A program made the translations under genes and the position numbers. The notes beneath the pieces are model-generated. The model had not been told where the DNA came from, searched no databases, and was given only the letters and a program-made list of their open reading frames with translations. Below are positions 36,228 to 43,959 of a stretch of 52,818 nt of DNA, piece after piece. Positions within the stretch are counted from its first letter, which is position 1, and every line of letters starts with the position of its first letter. This stretch comes from an uncultured Collinsella sp. (GTDB lineage Bacteria > Actinomycetota > Coriobacteriia > Coriobacteriales > Coriobacteriaceae). The DNA lies in assembly GCA_900542125.1 (NCBI GenBank), contig UQMO01000006.1:1-52818 (forward strand). Reading direction: 5' to 3'.

Positions 36228-39200
36228 ATGGCGAACACCCAGAACTATATTAACCACCTGCTGCAGAACACCGGCATTACGCCGGCATGCAGCGAAGAAG
36301 AGCGCTTGGCTGCCGAGGATATCGCTCAGATCTTCCGCAACCACGGCTTTGACCCCGAGGTTCAGGAGTTCAATGCCCCGGCGCCCAGTAGATTGGCATT
36401 TGCCGTTACCGGTATTCTTGCGTTTGCCGGCGCCCTGCTGATGGGCATCGGCGGCGGTATCGGCTTGGTCGGCACCTTGCTGGCCATTGTCGGCGCCGTT
36501 CTTTACGTGCTCGAGCGCACGGGCCACCCCGTGGTTTCGCGCCTGGGCAAGACGGGCGTGAGCCAAAATGTCATCGCCTACCACAAGGCCTCGGGCCCGC
36601 TCGCGTCTCCGCGCAACCGCCCGGTGGTCGTTGTCGCACACTACGACTCTCCCCGTGCTGAGCTGCTCGCCCGCGAGCCCTATGCTTCGTATCGTGCGCT
36701 CATCGCCAAGCTGTTGCCCGTTGCCACGGTTGCCCCTGCTGCCGTTGCCATCCTGCGTATCCTGCCGCTCCCCGGCGCGCTCAAGGTTCTGCTGTGGATT
36801 GTCGCGATCCTCGCTTCCCTCGTTGCACTTGCCAACGCGGCAAACATCATCTCTAACCGCCACGTTCTTCCCTATACGTCCGGCGCGGTGTGCAACAAGT
36901 CTTCTGTCGCCGCTATGCTCGGCGTTATGGACAACGTTGCTCCCTTCCAGGGCGAGAACGAGTTTCCCGACGATGTTCCGTTCGATACCTATTTTGGGGA
37001 GCAGAAACGTCGTGCCGAGGAAATGGCGCGCGCGGCGGCGGAGTATGCCGCGGCCCAGCAGCAAAACGACTACGGCAACACCATCGAGTACGAAGAGCCT
37101 ACCTACGCCGAGGACGAGTTCGGTCAGCCGATTGCTCCCGACGCTCAAACCGAGCCCGAACAGGGCGAGGCTTTTGACGAGCAGATCGAGGGCTTTGAGG
37201 GTGCGTCTGCCGACGAGACGCTGATTGGCGCCATCGTGCCCGAGGATCAGAATCAGGCTGTCCAGGCCGAAGAGTTCAATGACGAGGTTCCCGCTGCTGA
37301 GCCGGCGGAGGAGCCTGCCGCGGCCGAGCCCGAGCCCAAGCTCTATCGCAACGCCGCCGGCAACATCCGCTTTGGTTCGGATGCCATCCGTGCGCTCGGA
37401 ATGCTTCCCGAGTCCTGCGCGCTCGATTACGAGGAGGGCGAGGAGCCGACGTTTGAGCCCGAGCCTGCCCCCGTCGTGGCTGCGCCTGCGCCCGTTGTCG
37501 CTGCGGATGATGAGTCTGCCGCGGTTACCGCTGCCGTTGCCGAGCCCGAGGCGGTGTCCGCGATCGATTCCGCGGCAGGACTGGACGTTTTGGCTCCCGC
37601 CGCGCCGGCGCAAGACGTTGCGGACGAGTCTGACGACGATTACGTTGAACAGCCGAGGCGCGTGTCTTACGAGAGCGATACTGATTTCTCGGCCGAGATT
37701 CCCGCGGCAACGCCCCATGCCGACATTGCATCCGCGTTCTCGTCGATTGGCGCCAGCGCTTCCAACTTCTTTAAGGGTGCGCTTGCAAAGGGCAAGAAAT
37801 TTGTCGACGATTTCGAGGAGAAGCGCGCTGCCGCACGCGAGGCTGCCGAGCAGGAGGCTATCGCTCAGCAGCAGGCAGCCGAGGCGGCACATGAGCGCGC
37901 GGCGCAAGAGTTCGAGCAGAACGAGGCTATGCAGTCCGGGCCCGTCGCCGCTGCCGAAGCTACGACGTCCTTTGAGTCCCAGCAACCGACGTCAGCGGAT
38001 GTTGTTGAGGCAACAACGTCTTTCGAGGCTCAGCAGCACGTCGATAGCACCATGTCGTTTGATGCCGCGCAGTTCGATTCCACGATAACGTTTGAAAAGC
38101 AAGGCACCGCAATTGCCGAGCCCCTTCCTGTTTCCGATGAGCAGGGCGACGTGGCAGACGATGACGAGCCCATTGATGCTGCCGAAATCCAAGATGCCGC
38201 CGAGGACGAGTCCGTCGAGGCCAACTCTGACGAAGAGCAATACGCGGCAGCCGATCAAGGTGATTCGACCGAGGTCGAGCAGGAGGAAGTGCCTGCGGTT
38301 TCCGAGACTCCCGAGACGGATGAGTCGAGGCCTTACTCCACGCAGATTTTCACCATGCCGACTCCGAGTGGTTCCGGTGCCACGGTTGCCAATGTCGCTC
38401 CCACCCAGGACGAAACAGTCGATTCCCTTATGGCCCAGATTTCCTCCCAGTCATCGCCGCGTCCGCAGATGAATGTTCCCGATCCGGCGTCGGCACCGTC
38501 GCCTGCACCTTCCTCGTCTCCGCTGGCTTCGGTCCCCGATCCGTCGCTGCCGTCTATGAAGCAGGCAAACGTTGCGTCTCGTACGTCGCTGTTCGACCTT
38601 CCCGATCCCTCTGCCCAAGTCAACGACCCCTTTGCTACTGCCCAGGGTCCCGAACCCACATCGGCACCCGTTGCGCCTCCTATGCCCGTTGCGTCGGTCG
38701 CGCAGCCGATCGAGACCATTTCGGCTCCCGCCCCGGCGGCACCCAAGTCTCGTAAGCGCGGCCTGGGTGGCCTGTTCGGTCGTAAAAAGAAAAACGAGCA
38801 GGATAGCATGAGCGACTGGCTGGGCGTCGAAGACGATTACGATGCCAAGAAGTCCGGTCGCGGTATCGGTTCGTGGGATAACTTCGAGGACGATAACGAT
38901 GGCTGGAAGGGCGGCGCTACGTCTTCCGACGGCGCTTCTTCCGAAGATATGCTCTCGGCTGTCGCCTCTATGGGCGATGATGAGCTGCTCGGTCACGATA
39001 TCTGGTTTGTGGCAACGGGCGCCTCGGATTGTGATGGCGCCGGTATGAAGGCCTTCTTGGCTTCGCATCGCGACAAGCTCCGCGGCGTATTCTTCATCAA
39101 TCTTGAATCCGTCGGCGCCGGTAGGCTTTCGGTGGTGACGGTCGAGGGCGAACAGCAGCTGTTCAAGGGAGATCGCCGCATCATGAACCTGGTCAGCAAG

Positions 39201-39425
39201 GTGTGCAAATCGTTCCATGTCGATTGTGGTGCGCTCGAGATGCCCTATGCCAAGACCGATGCCTATGCCGCGCTCGAGGCGAGCCGCCGAGCCCTCACCA
39301 TCGCCGGCGTGGACGGCACGCGTCTGGCTTGCGCTCGTACCGAGGACGACCTGCCCCACAATGTCAACCCGACGAACATTGCCACGGTATCCGAGGTCGT
39401 GACCGAGGTTATCCGTCGTTCGTAG
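36228..39425 (+). CDS. Large membrane protein with split, degenerate M28 peptidase fold
   Basis: A 1065-residue protein. The N-terminal part (1-240) begins like an M28 aminopeptidase and has hydrophobic segments near 56-96 and 163-206. HYDS (His138, Asp140) matches the first metal motif of M28. The next motif, normally GAxDNxSG, reads GAVCNKSS (219-226), losing the bridging Asp. About 670 residues of acidic Ala/Glu/Pro/Ser-rich, low-complexity sequence follow (about 245-915). The fold then resumes: IWFVATGASDCDGAGM replaces the usual FVATGAEE Glu pair, FINLESVG replaces an INLDMVG-type strand, and PHNVNPTNI carries a late His. It appears to be an inactive M28-like protein. The start at 36228 has GGAG 7 nt upstream; the frame extends to 36078 without homology. 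The function is unknown. Confidence 0.78.
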   Translation: MANTQNYINHLLQNTGITPACSEEERLAAEDIAQIFRNHGFDPEVQEFNAPAPSRLAFAVTGILAFAGALLMGIGGGIGLVGTLLAIVGAVLYVLERTGHPVVSRLGKTGVSQNVIAYHKASGPLASPRNRPVVVVAHYDSPRAELLAREPYASYRALIAKLLPVATVAPAAVAILRILPLPGALKVLLWIVAILASLVALANAANIISNRHVLPYTSGAVCNKSSVAAMLGVMDNVAPFQGENEFPDDVPFDTYFGEQKRRAEEMARAAAEYAAAQQQNDYGNTIEYEEPTYAEDEFGQPIAPDAQTEPEQGEAFDEQIEGFEGASADETLIGAIVPEDQNQAVQAEEFNDEVPAAEPAEEPAAAEPEPKLYRNAAGNIRFGSDAIRALGMLPESCALDYEEGEEPTFEPEPAPVVAAPAPVVAADDESAAVTAAVAEPEAVSAIDSAAGLDVLAPAAPAQDVADESDDDYVEQPRRVSYESDTDFSAEIPAATPHADIASAFSSIGASASNFFKGALAKGKKFVDDFEEKRAAAREAAEQEAIAQQQAAEAAHERAAQEFEQNEAMQSGPVAAAEATTSFESQQPTSADVVEATTSFEAQQHVDSTMSFDAAQFDSTITFEKQGTAIAEPLPVSDEQGDVADDDEPIDAAEIQDAAEDESVEANSDEEQYAAADQGDSTEVEQEEVPAVSETPETDESRPYSTQIFTMPTPSGSGATVANVAPTQDETVDSLMAQISSQSSPRPQMNVPDPASAPSPAPSSSPLASVPDPSLPSMKQANVASRTSLFDLPDPSAQVNDPFATAQGPEPTSAPVAPPMPVASVAQPIETISAPAPAAPKSRKRGLGGLFGRKKKNEQDSMSDWLGVEDDYDAKKSGRGIGSWDNFEDDNDGWKGGATSSDGASSEDMLSAVASMGDDELLGHDIWFVATGASDCDGAGMKAFLASHRDKLRGVFFINLESVGAGRLSVVTVEGEQQLFKGDRRIMNLVSKVCKSFHVDCGALEMPYAKTDAYAALEASRRALTIAGVDGTRLACARTEDDLPHNVNPTNIATVSEVVTEVIRRS

Positions 39426-39446
39426 ACGGAGCTCTAAGGAGTCAAC

Positions 39447-39665
39447 GTGTTTTCGTATATTAAGCGCCATTGGCCTGTCTACGTGATTTTGACCTTGATT
39501 GCCATTGCGTTAGGATTTGGGGCTGCCTACATCGTGGGTGCAAAGGGCTCGACCCCCGCCTCCGCAATCAGCGAAGAGGTGGAGCAAGAACAGAGTACGG
39601 GTGCCGATGGGATTCCTGAGTCCGAGCAGGCAATCGTTGATGGTGGATCTTCGTCTGCAGAGTAG
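39447..39665 (+). CDS. Small single-pass membrane protein
   Basis: A 72-residue protein with one N-terminal transmembrane helix (about residues 10-30, YVILTLIAIALGFGAAYIVG) and an acidic, Ser/Glu-rich tail. The start is GTG at 39447 with AAGGAG about 5 nt upstream. It begins 22 bp after the M28-like gene and ends before a shared terminator, so the two are probably co-transcribed; a partner role is conceivable but unsupported. I do not recognise a family. Confidence 0.7.
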   Translation: MFSYIKRHWPVYVILTLIAIALGFGAAYIVGAKGSTPASAISEEVEQEQSTGADGIPESEQAIVDGGSSSAE

Positions 39666-39687
39666 ATACGGCGATTTACATGATTGA

Positions 39688-39724
39688 AAGCGGGCGAGCC
39701 AGGGGACTGGCTCGCCCGCTTTTT
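39688..39724. terminator. Bidirectional terminator between the small membrane gene and the adhesin gene
   Basis: A 14-bp perfect GC-rich stem (39688-39701 with 39708-39721) and 6-nt loop, with T-runs on both sides. It serves both convergent genes. Confidence 0.9.
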
Positions 39725-39731
39725 CATCGCG

Positions 39732-42700
39732 CTAGCGCTTCTTTGGGATCGACCTAAGGCGAGCGAACCATAGGGCTGCGGCACCCGAGGTCAGGAGCGC
39801 GGTGATGCAAGCGGCGATGGGAACTGATCCTGTTGCCGGTAGGTCCTGCGGTAGGGTACAGCGTTGAATGACGCTGTCCTCGTCATGCGACTCAAGTTTA
39901 TCGCCGCCACCGTTGCGGCAAAGATCGACGCGTGCGCTGTTGGTGAGTGCGGTTTGGGGCATATAAGCCGACGTTGCCTGCATGTGTACGACTGCGCCCC
40001 GAGCGTCTGTGCCAAGGATTGCTTTGGCATCGTCAAGGTCGTCGTGCTCATCTTTGAGATCATCGCGGGTCCAAGAATCCGCATCGCTTCGAGTCGTAAA
40101 GTCGGCGGCTACCGCACCGTATTCAATGCGAATGCCCGTTACGACGGTATTGGACGCAAGGTCAAGTTCTTTCGCCTCGAGTGTGGTGGATTCCGTGGTC
40201 GAGACATCCGCCTTCCACAGGTGCCAGCCGTCGTAATCGACGAGGCGGCGATCCTCACCCAGGCTCTCTTTTACTTCGTCGGACTCAAGCCAAGGATTTT
40301 CGTGCCCATCGTCAAGTGTCGCGTTTGCCGGCTCATCGACGTCTGTCGAGTCCAACGGCGTCGTGCGATACCACACGTTGCACAGACCATTGAGGTCGCC
40401 GATGGCGACGGGGGTTTCGATTGAGACGAATCTCGCCGTATCGTCCTCGGCACACTCAAGATCATCGGTGACCGTGAACTCATCAACCCAGGTAGTTGAA
40501 TCGTTTCGAGCGTCGATGGTATAGGAGAAAAGCCCATCCTTATTGGTTTGCATTGCGGCACGGTTTTTACCATCGCCGTTAGCCAACAGGCCCTTCCCGA
40601 TAGGTTGGACAAGTTCCTGACGCTTGTCGACCTGTCCTTTGATCTCGATGGGCGCATCCTTCATCGCGACGGATTGGACTTCTCCCGTATCCTTTATTTC
40701 AAACGTTATCTCCTCGGCAAGGTCATAGGTCCGCGGAGACATCATTTCGCGCAACGAGTAGGTGCCGGGTGCAAGATGTTCGACGCGGTGTGGCTTGTCG
40801 GATGAGGTCCAGGAGTCTATTTCGGTTTTATCGGGACCATATAAGGTGAGCTGTGCGCCTTCCACTTCCTGCTCACCGCTTGCATCGACCTTAGAGATAT
40901 CAACCTTGGTGTAATCGTCGGATACGTTAAGCCGTGCTTCTACAACGGGTGTTTTCTGGTCGGCATAAGTAAGGTCGACAATATGGGTTGTCTGATCGAG
41001 CAAGAAGCCTGCCGGCGCTTGAGTCTCGACAACCTCGTATCGTGCGGTGCCAGATCCCAGTGGGAGGTTGTCCGCGCGTGCTTCTCCAGTTTCATCCGTC
41101 GTGACGGTCGCGACAGTCTCACCGTCGAGTGCGGCAATGCTACCGTCGGGGCGCACGATATCACCCGAGGCACGGATCTCAAAGATGGCGCCCGCGAGGC
41201 TGCTGCCGTCTACGGCATCGGTTTTAACGATCCTGATATTTCCGGTCGCGGCGCGGTCATAATACGAGGCGATTGCAACGGGCGTTAGGTTCATGTCGGC
41301 GGGTATGTTTACCTCGATTTCTTCGCTGACAAGATAGGGCTCTTTTGCCGAGGTTTCGCGTACATAATAGGTGCCCGGCACGAGCGATTCGGGCAGTGTG
41401 ACGGTCCCGGTCGCGTCAGTCGTAAAGGTGTCCATTACGTTATGTGCTGGATACCAGCAAGTTTGTGAGACAGGTTCGTGATTGCTGTCGAGGAGTTGGA
41501 AGGTGAATCCGGCTAGGGGAACAGAAGCGCCTGTTTGGGCATCGCGTTTTACAATCTGGAGATGCGTCGACAGAGCGTGGTTGTCCACGATATATTGAAG
41601 CTCGGCGCCGTCGGAAATCTGATTTGCCCCGACGGTCCATTCCCCTGCACGTTTAAAACCCTCGGGGACGGTTTCCGGAACCTCGCGAACCGTGTAGCCG
41701 GCACGGTCGTATGGGACGGCTCCGTGGACACCGGCGGGTCGCTTGCCTGTGCCGAACCATGCTTCGGGCTGATCTTCGGTGGAGGCAAAGCCATAGATGT
41801 TTGTGGTCAGTGTGCCAACAACCTGCTGAGAGCTGTTGCTGACAACCTCAAAGACAACACCACCCGCCGGCTGCTCCAGGCCGGATTGGTCGCTATTGCC
41901 GTAATCCTTGAATTTGGAAATCTCAAGGTTAAACGCAATGGGGATATCGGAAACGCGAGATTCGATCTCGACCACGCCTGAATCGCCGAGCTGGTCGGCT
42001 CCAACGGTATAGGTCCAGCTGTCGTTGGATGGCAGGTAGCCCTCGGGGGCTTTTGATTCGTAGATGGTAAAGGTTCCTAAGGGGACATCGGCGAGGGTGG
42101 CCCGACCGCTTTCGTCGGTCGTGAGGATTTGTGCCCATCCAGGGGTTGATTGCGACACACACGTGAACTCTGCTCCTGCGAGCGAAGCTCCCACCTGGTG
42201 GCCGGCATTCGTCGCGGCATCGAGTTTTACGATACGCAGGTTGATGGTGCCGGGCTGTTCATCAATGGCGACCCGCCCGCCGTCATTCCCCGTGGTAAAG
42301 GCAATACGATCGTGGCGGGGGACATAGCCGGCCGGCGCCTTCGTTTCAACTAGGTAGTATGCCGTGTTGGGCAGAAGTGTTGCTTGCGCTCGACCGTTGC
42401 TGTCCATCTTGATGGTGCCGACGCGCGCGCCGCTGGCGCTTTCAAAAATATCGAATGTTGCCCCGGTAAACTGATAGGTATTGTTTCCGCTGGTAATAAC
42501 GGTGTTAGCAGACTGCTTTTGGAAGGAAACAGACAGCGCCGGCAGTACATAGAGCATGTCTTGACGTTTGCTGCCGCCCGATACGGCCCCTAGATAGCGT
42601 CGCGCGCGGTGCGGAGCGGCTTTGATGCTTCCTGATTTTGCGCTGTCGTGGAGCCACCGCGCAGCCGCCACGACTTCATTGTCGGCGGTAAAGTGTCCGC

Positions 42701-43163
42701 TCTTGGTTTTACCCTGAGCGGTCGTGTAGGAGTAGGTGCCGTCGACATGGGTAGTGCCGTTGAGCATCCATACGGCAAGCTGGGTGGCGGCGCGGGCGCG
42801 ATCGGGTGAAAGATGGTAACCGCCAAACGACGTGGTGGTGGGATATCCGTGACAAACGATTGCCGCGAACTCGTCGTCGAGCCACACCCAGCCTTGATCA
42901 AAGTTGAGCCATGGGCCGCCCGGTTTGGTGGGGCCGGGGCGCTCCTGGTTCATACAGTAGGCAATCGAGGTGTCTTGAGCTTCATACTTGCCGATGAAGA
43001 AGGGTCCACAATCATCGCTAATAGTGCGGAAGCCGAGCTGGTCGTAGCCATCGACGGCAAATGCGGCTCCCGGTGCCAGGCAGCCGAAAAGCAGGAAGAG
43101 GAGCAGGAGCAGCGGACCTGTTGCGATTGCGCTGTGGACAGAGTGCGTGGGTGCGTTGGACAT
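39732..43163 (-). CDS. Sortase-anchored adhesin with thioester domain and SpaA/Cna-B repeats
   Basis: A 1143-residue surface protein. A signal peptide occupies about residues 1-37. The N-terminal domain fits a Gram-positive thioester domain: Cys70 in IAYCMNQ and Gln128 in ATQLAVWML, the pattern that forms an internal Cys-Gln thioester able to bond covalently to host amines. About six SpaA/Cna-B-type domains follow, each ending in an E-box-like segment (LVETKAPAGY, IYESKAPEGY, VREVPETVP, VRETSAKEP, VVETQAPAGF, LREMMSPRTY), likely with Lys-Asn isopeptides. A larger domain precedes the LPATG sorting signal at 1108-1112, a hydrophobic segment and a KKR tail. GGAG lies 5 nt before the ATG. No sortase gene is in the window. 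The gene runs opposite to its neighbours. Confidence 0.88.
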   Translation of the reverse strand: MSNAPTHSVHSAIATGPLLLLLFLLFGCLAPGAAFAVDGYDQLGFRTISDDCGPFFIGKYEAQDTSIAYCMNQERPGPTKPGGPWLNFDQGWVWLDDEFAAIVCHGYPTTTSFGGYHLSPDRARAATQLAVWMLNGTTHVDGTYSYTTAQGKTKSGHFTADNEVVAAARWLHDSAKSGSIKAAPHRARRYLGAVSGGSKRQDMLYVLPALSVSFQKQSANTVITSGNNTYQFTGATFDIFESASGARVGTIKMDSNGRAQATLLPNTAYYLVETKAPAGYVPRHDRIAFTTGNDGGRVAIDEQPGTINLRIVKLDAATNAGHQVGASLAGAEFTCVSQSTPGWAQILTTDESGRATLADVPLGTFTIYESKAPEGYLPSNDSWTYTVGADQLGDSGVVEIESRVSDIPIAFNLEISKFKDYGNSDQSGLEQPAGGVVFEVVSNSSQQVVGTLTTNIYGFASTEDQPEAWFGTGKRPAGVHGAVPYDRAGYTVREVPETVPEGFKRAGEWTVGANQISDGAELQYIVDNHALSTHLQIVKRDAQTGASVPLAGFTFQLLDSNHEPVSQTCWYPAHNVMDTFTTDATGTVTLPESLVPGTYYVRETSAKEPYLVSEEIEVNIPADMNLTPVAIASYYDRAATGNIRIVKTDAVDGSSLAGAIFEIRASGDIVRPDGSIAALDGETVATVTTDETGEARADNLPLGSGTARYEVVETQAPAGFLLDQTTHIVDLTYADQKTPVVEARLNVSDDYTKVDISKVDASGEQEVEGAQLTLYGPDKTEIDSWTSSDKPHRVEHLAPGTYSLREMMSPRTYDLAEEITFEIKDTGEVQSVAMKDAPIEIKGQVDKRQELVQPIGKGLLANGDGKNRAAMQTNKDGLFSYTIDARNDSTTWVDEFTVTDDLECAEDDTARFVSIETPVAIGDLNGLCNVWYRTTPLDSTDVDEPANATLDDGHENPWLESDEVKESLGEDRRLVDYDGWHLWKADVSTTESTTLEAKELDLASNTVVTGIRIEYGAVAADFTTRSDADSWTRDDLKDEHDDLDDAKAILGTDARGAVVHMQATSAYMPQTALTNSARVDLCRNGGGDKLESHDEDSVIQRCTLPQDLPATGSVPIAACITALLTSGAAALWFARLRSIPKKR

Positions 43164-43417
43164 GGCTGCTCCTTATCCCTCGTGCGTCGCACGGGGAGGC
43201 TGCGACGCGTAGGATGAGGCTACCCCCGAGGTTCATGCGGGTAAGTACCGGAGCCTGACCAAAAGCTTGCCCAATTCCTGACAAATTGAGCTCAAATACA
43301 ACAATCAAGCAAAAGCGCAGGTAGAAGATAAGGGGAACAGGAAGTCAAAGGTCCTCGTCTCCACAATTGACGCGATTTTCAAACGAATCTCCACAGCTAA
43401 AACAAGCATTGCCACCC
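43164..43417. other. Gene-free spacer between the adhesin gene and tRNA-Gly
   Basis: About 250 bp that must hold the minus-strand adhesin promoter; no convincing -35/-10 pair could be fixed. An AT-rich stretch lies at 43270-43310. No repeat or RNA gene is seen before the tRNA promoter. Confidence 0.5.
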
Positions 43418-43447
43418 TTGTATCGAACAAGACAACCGCGTTATACT
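43418..43447 (+). promoter_or_regulatory. Promoter of tRNA-Gly
   Basis: TTGTAT (43418-43423) and TATACT (43442-43447), 18-bp spacing, ending 13 bp before the tRNA. Confidence 0.6.
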
Positions 43448-43460
43448 ATCCCCCACATAT

Positions 43461-43535
43461 GCGGGCATCGCCAAGTGGTAAGGCATCAGCTTCCCAAGCT
43501 GACACTCGCGGGTTCGAGTCCCGTTGCCCGCTCCA
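43461..43535 (+). tRNA. tRNA-Gly (CCC anticodon)
   Basis: The acceptor GCGGGCA (43461-43467) pairs with TGCCCGC (43525-43531). The anticodon loop TTCCCAA gives CCC. The T arm is CGGGTTCGAGTCCCG. Discriminator T is at 43532 and CCA is encoded (43533-43535). Its 3' end is copied directly at 43709-43727 and in inverted form at 43590-43604. Confidence 0.97.
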
Positions 43536-43545
43536 TTCGAATTTC

Positions 43546-43579
43546 AGGCACGGTAACGTTTCGTTACCGTGCCTTTTTC
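43546..43579 (+). terminator. Terminator of tRNA-Gly
   Basis: A 13-bp perfect stem (AGGCACGGTAACG with CGTTACCGTGCCT), TTT loop and T5 run. Confidence 0.9.
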
Positions 43580-43589
43580 AATAAAGTGC

Positions 43590-43727
43590 CGGGACTCGAA
43601 CCCGACAGGGTGCGAGCGTTAAATAAACGCGAAGCGTTTATAGCGAGCAGGCAAGGTCGCCGATAGGCGGCCGCAGCCGGTGCGGATTTGCGAAGCAAAC
43701 ACGCGGACGTCCCGTTGCCCGCTCCAT
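43590..43727. repeat. tRNA-linked multi-hairpin element B
   Basis: The left end (43590-43604) is an exact 15-nt inverted copy of the tRNA-Gly T arm. The right end (43709-43727) is an exact 19-nt direct copy of the tRNA-Gly 3' end (43518-43536). CGGGAC (43590-43595) pairs with GTCCCG (43709-43714). Three hairpins lie between: ATAAACGC/GCGTTTAT (43623-43641), GGTCGCC/GGCGGCC with one wobble (43655-43672), and GCGGATTTGC/GCAAACACGC (43682-43704, two mismatches). The order and linkers resemble element A at 6281-6415. No open frame here looks coding. Confidence 0.8.
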
Positions 43728-43742
43728 CAGCAAAGGAAGACG

Positions 43743-43846
43743 TGGGGACGGACAATTCGGCGGAGTCTTCCCCTTCGGCTTCGTGAAGCTGAGGGGCTCG
43801 CCTGAAGCCGGTGCGTATTTGCGAAGCAAATACGCGGATGTCCCCA
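43743..43846. repeat. Multi-hairpin element C, tandem to element B
   Basis: TGGGGAC (43743-43749) pairs with GTCCCCA (43840-43846). Inside, CCCC (43770-43773) and GGGG (43793-43796) close an imperfect stem, and GCGTATTTGC/GCAAATACGC (43813-43835) is a perfect version of element B hairpin 3. GGAAGAC/GTCTTCC (43735-43771) is a competing hairpin with a GGGGACGGACA loop. The remaining bases to purB hold only its leader. Confidence 0.65.
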
Positions 43847-43959
43847 TGGCCGCTCTTGCGGCAAAATGTTAGGTTAATGCCTACTGCCCATACTTGCACC
43901 TGCGCACGGTACAATGGTTGAGTTACGACCAACGTGCCAATAACCAAAAAGGAGCCGCT

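Noticed and set aside
38000..38800. Frameshift or gene fusion as the cause of the low-complexity insert in the M28-like protein
   Set aside because: The frame is continuous, codon use is uniform, and no internal start with a good ribosome site separates two genes.
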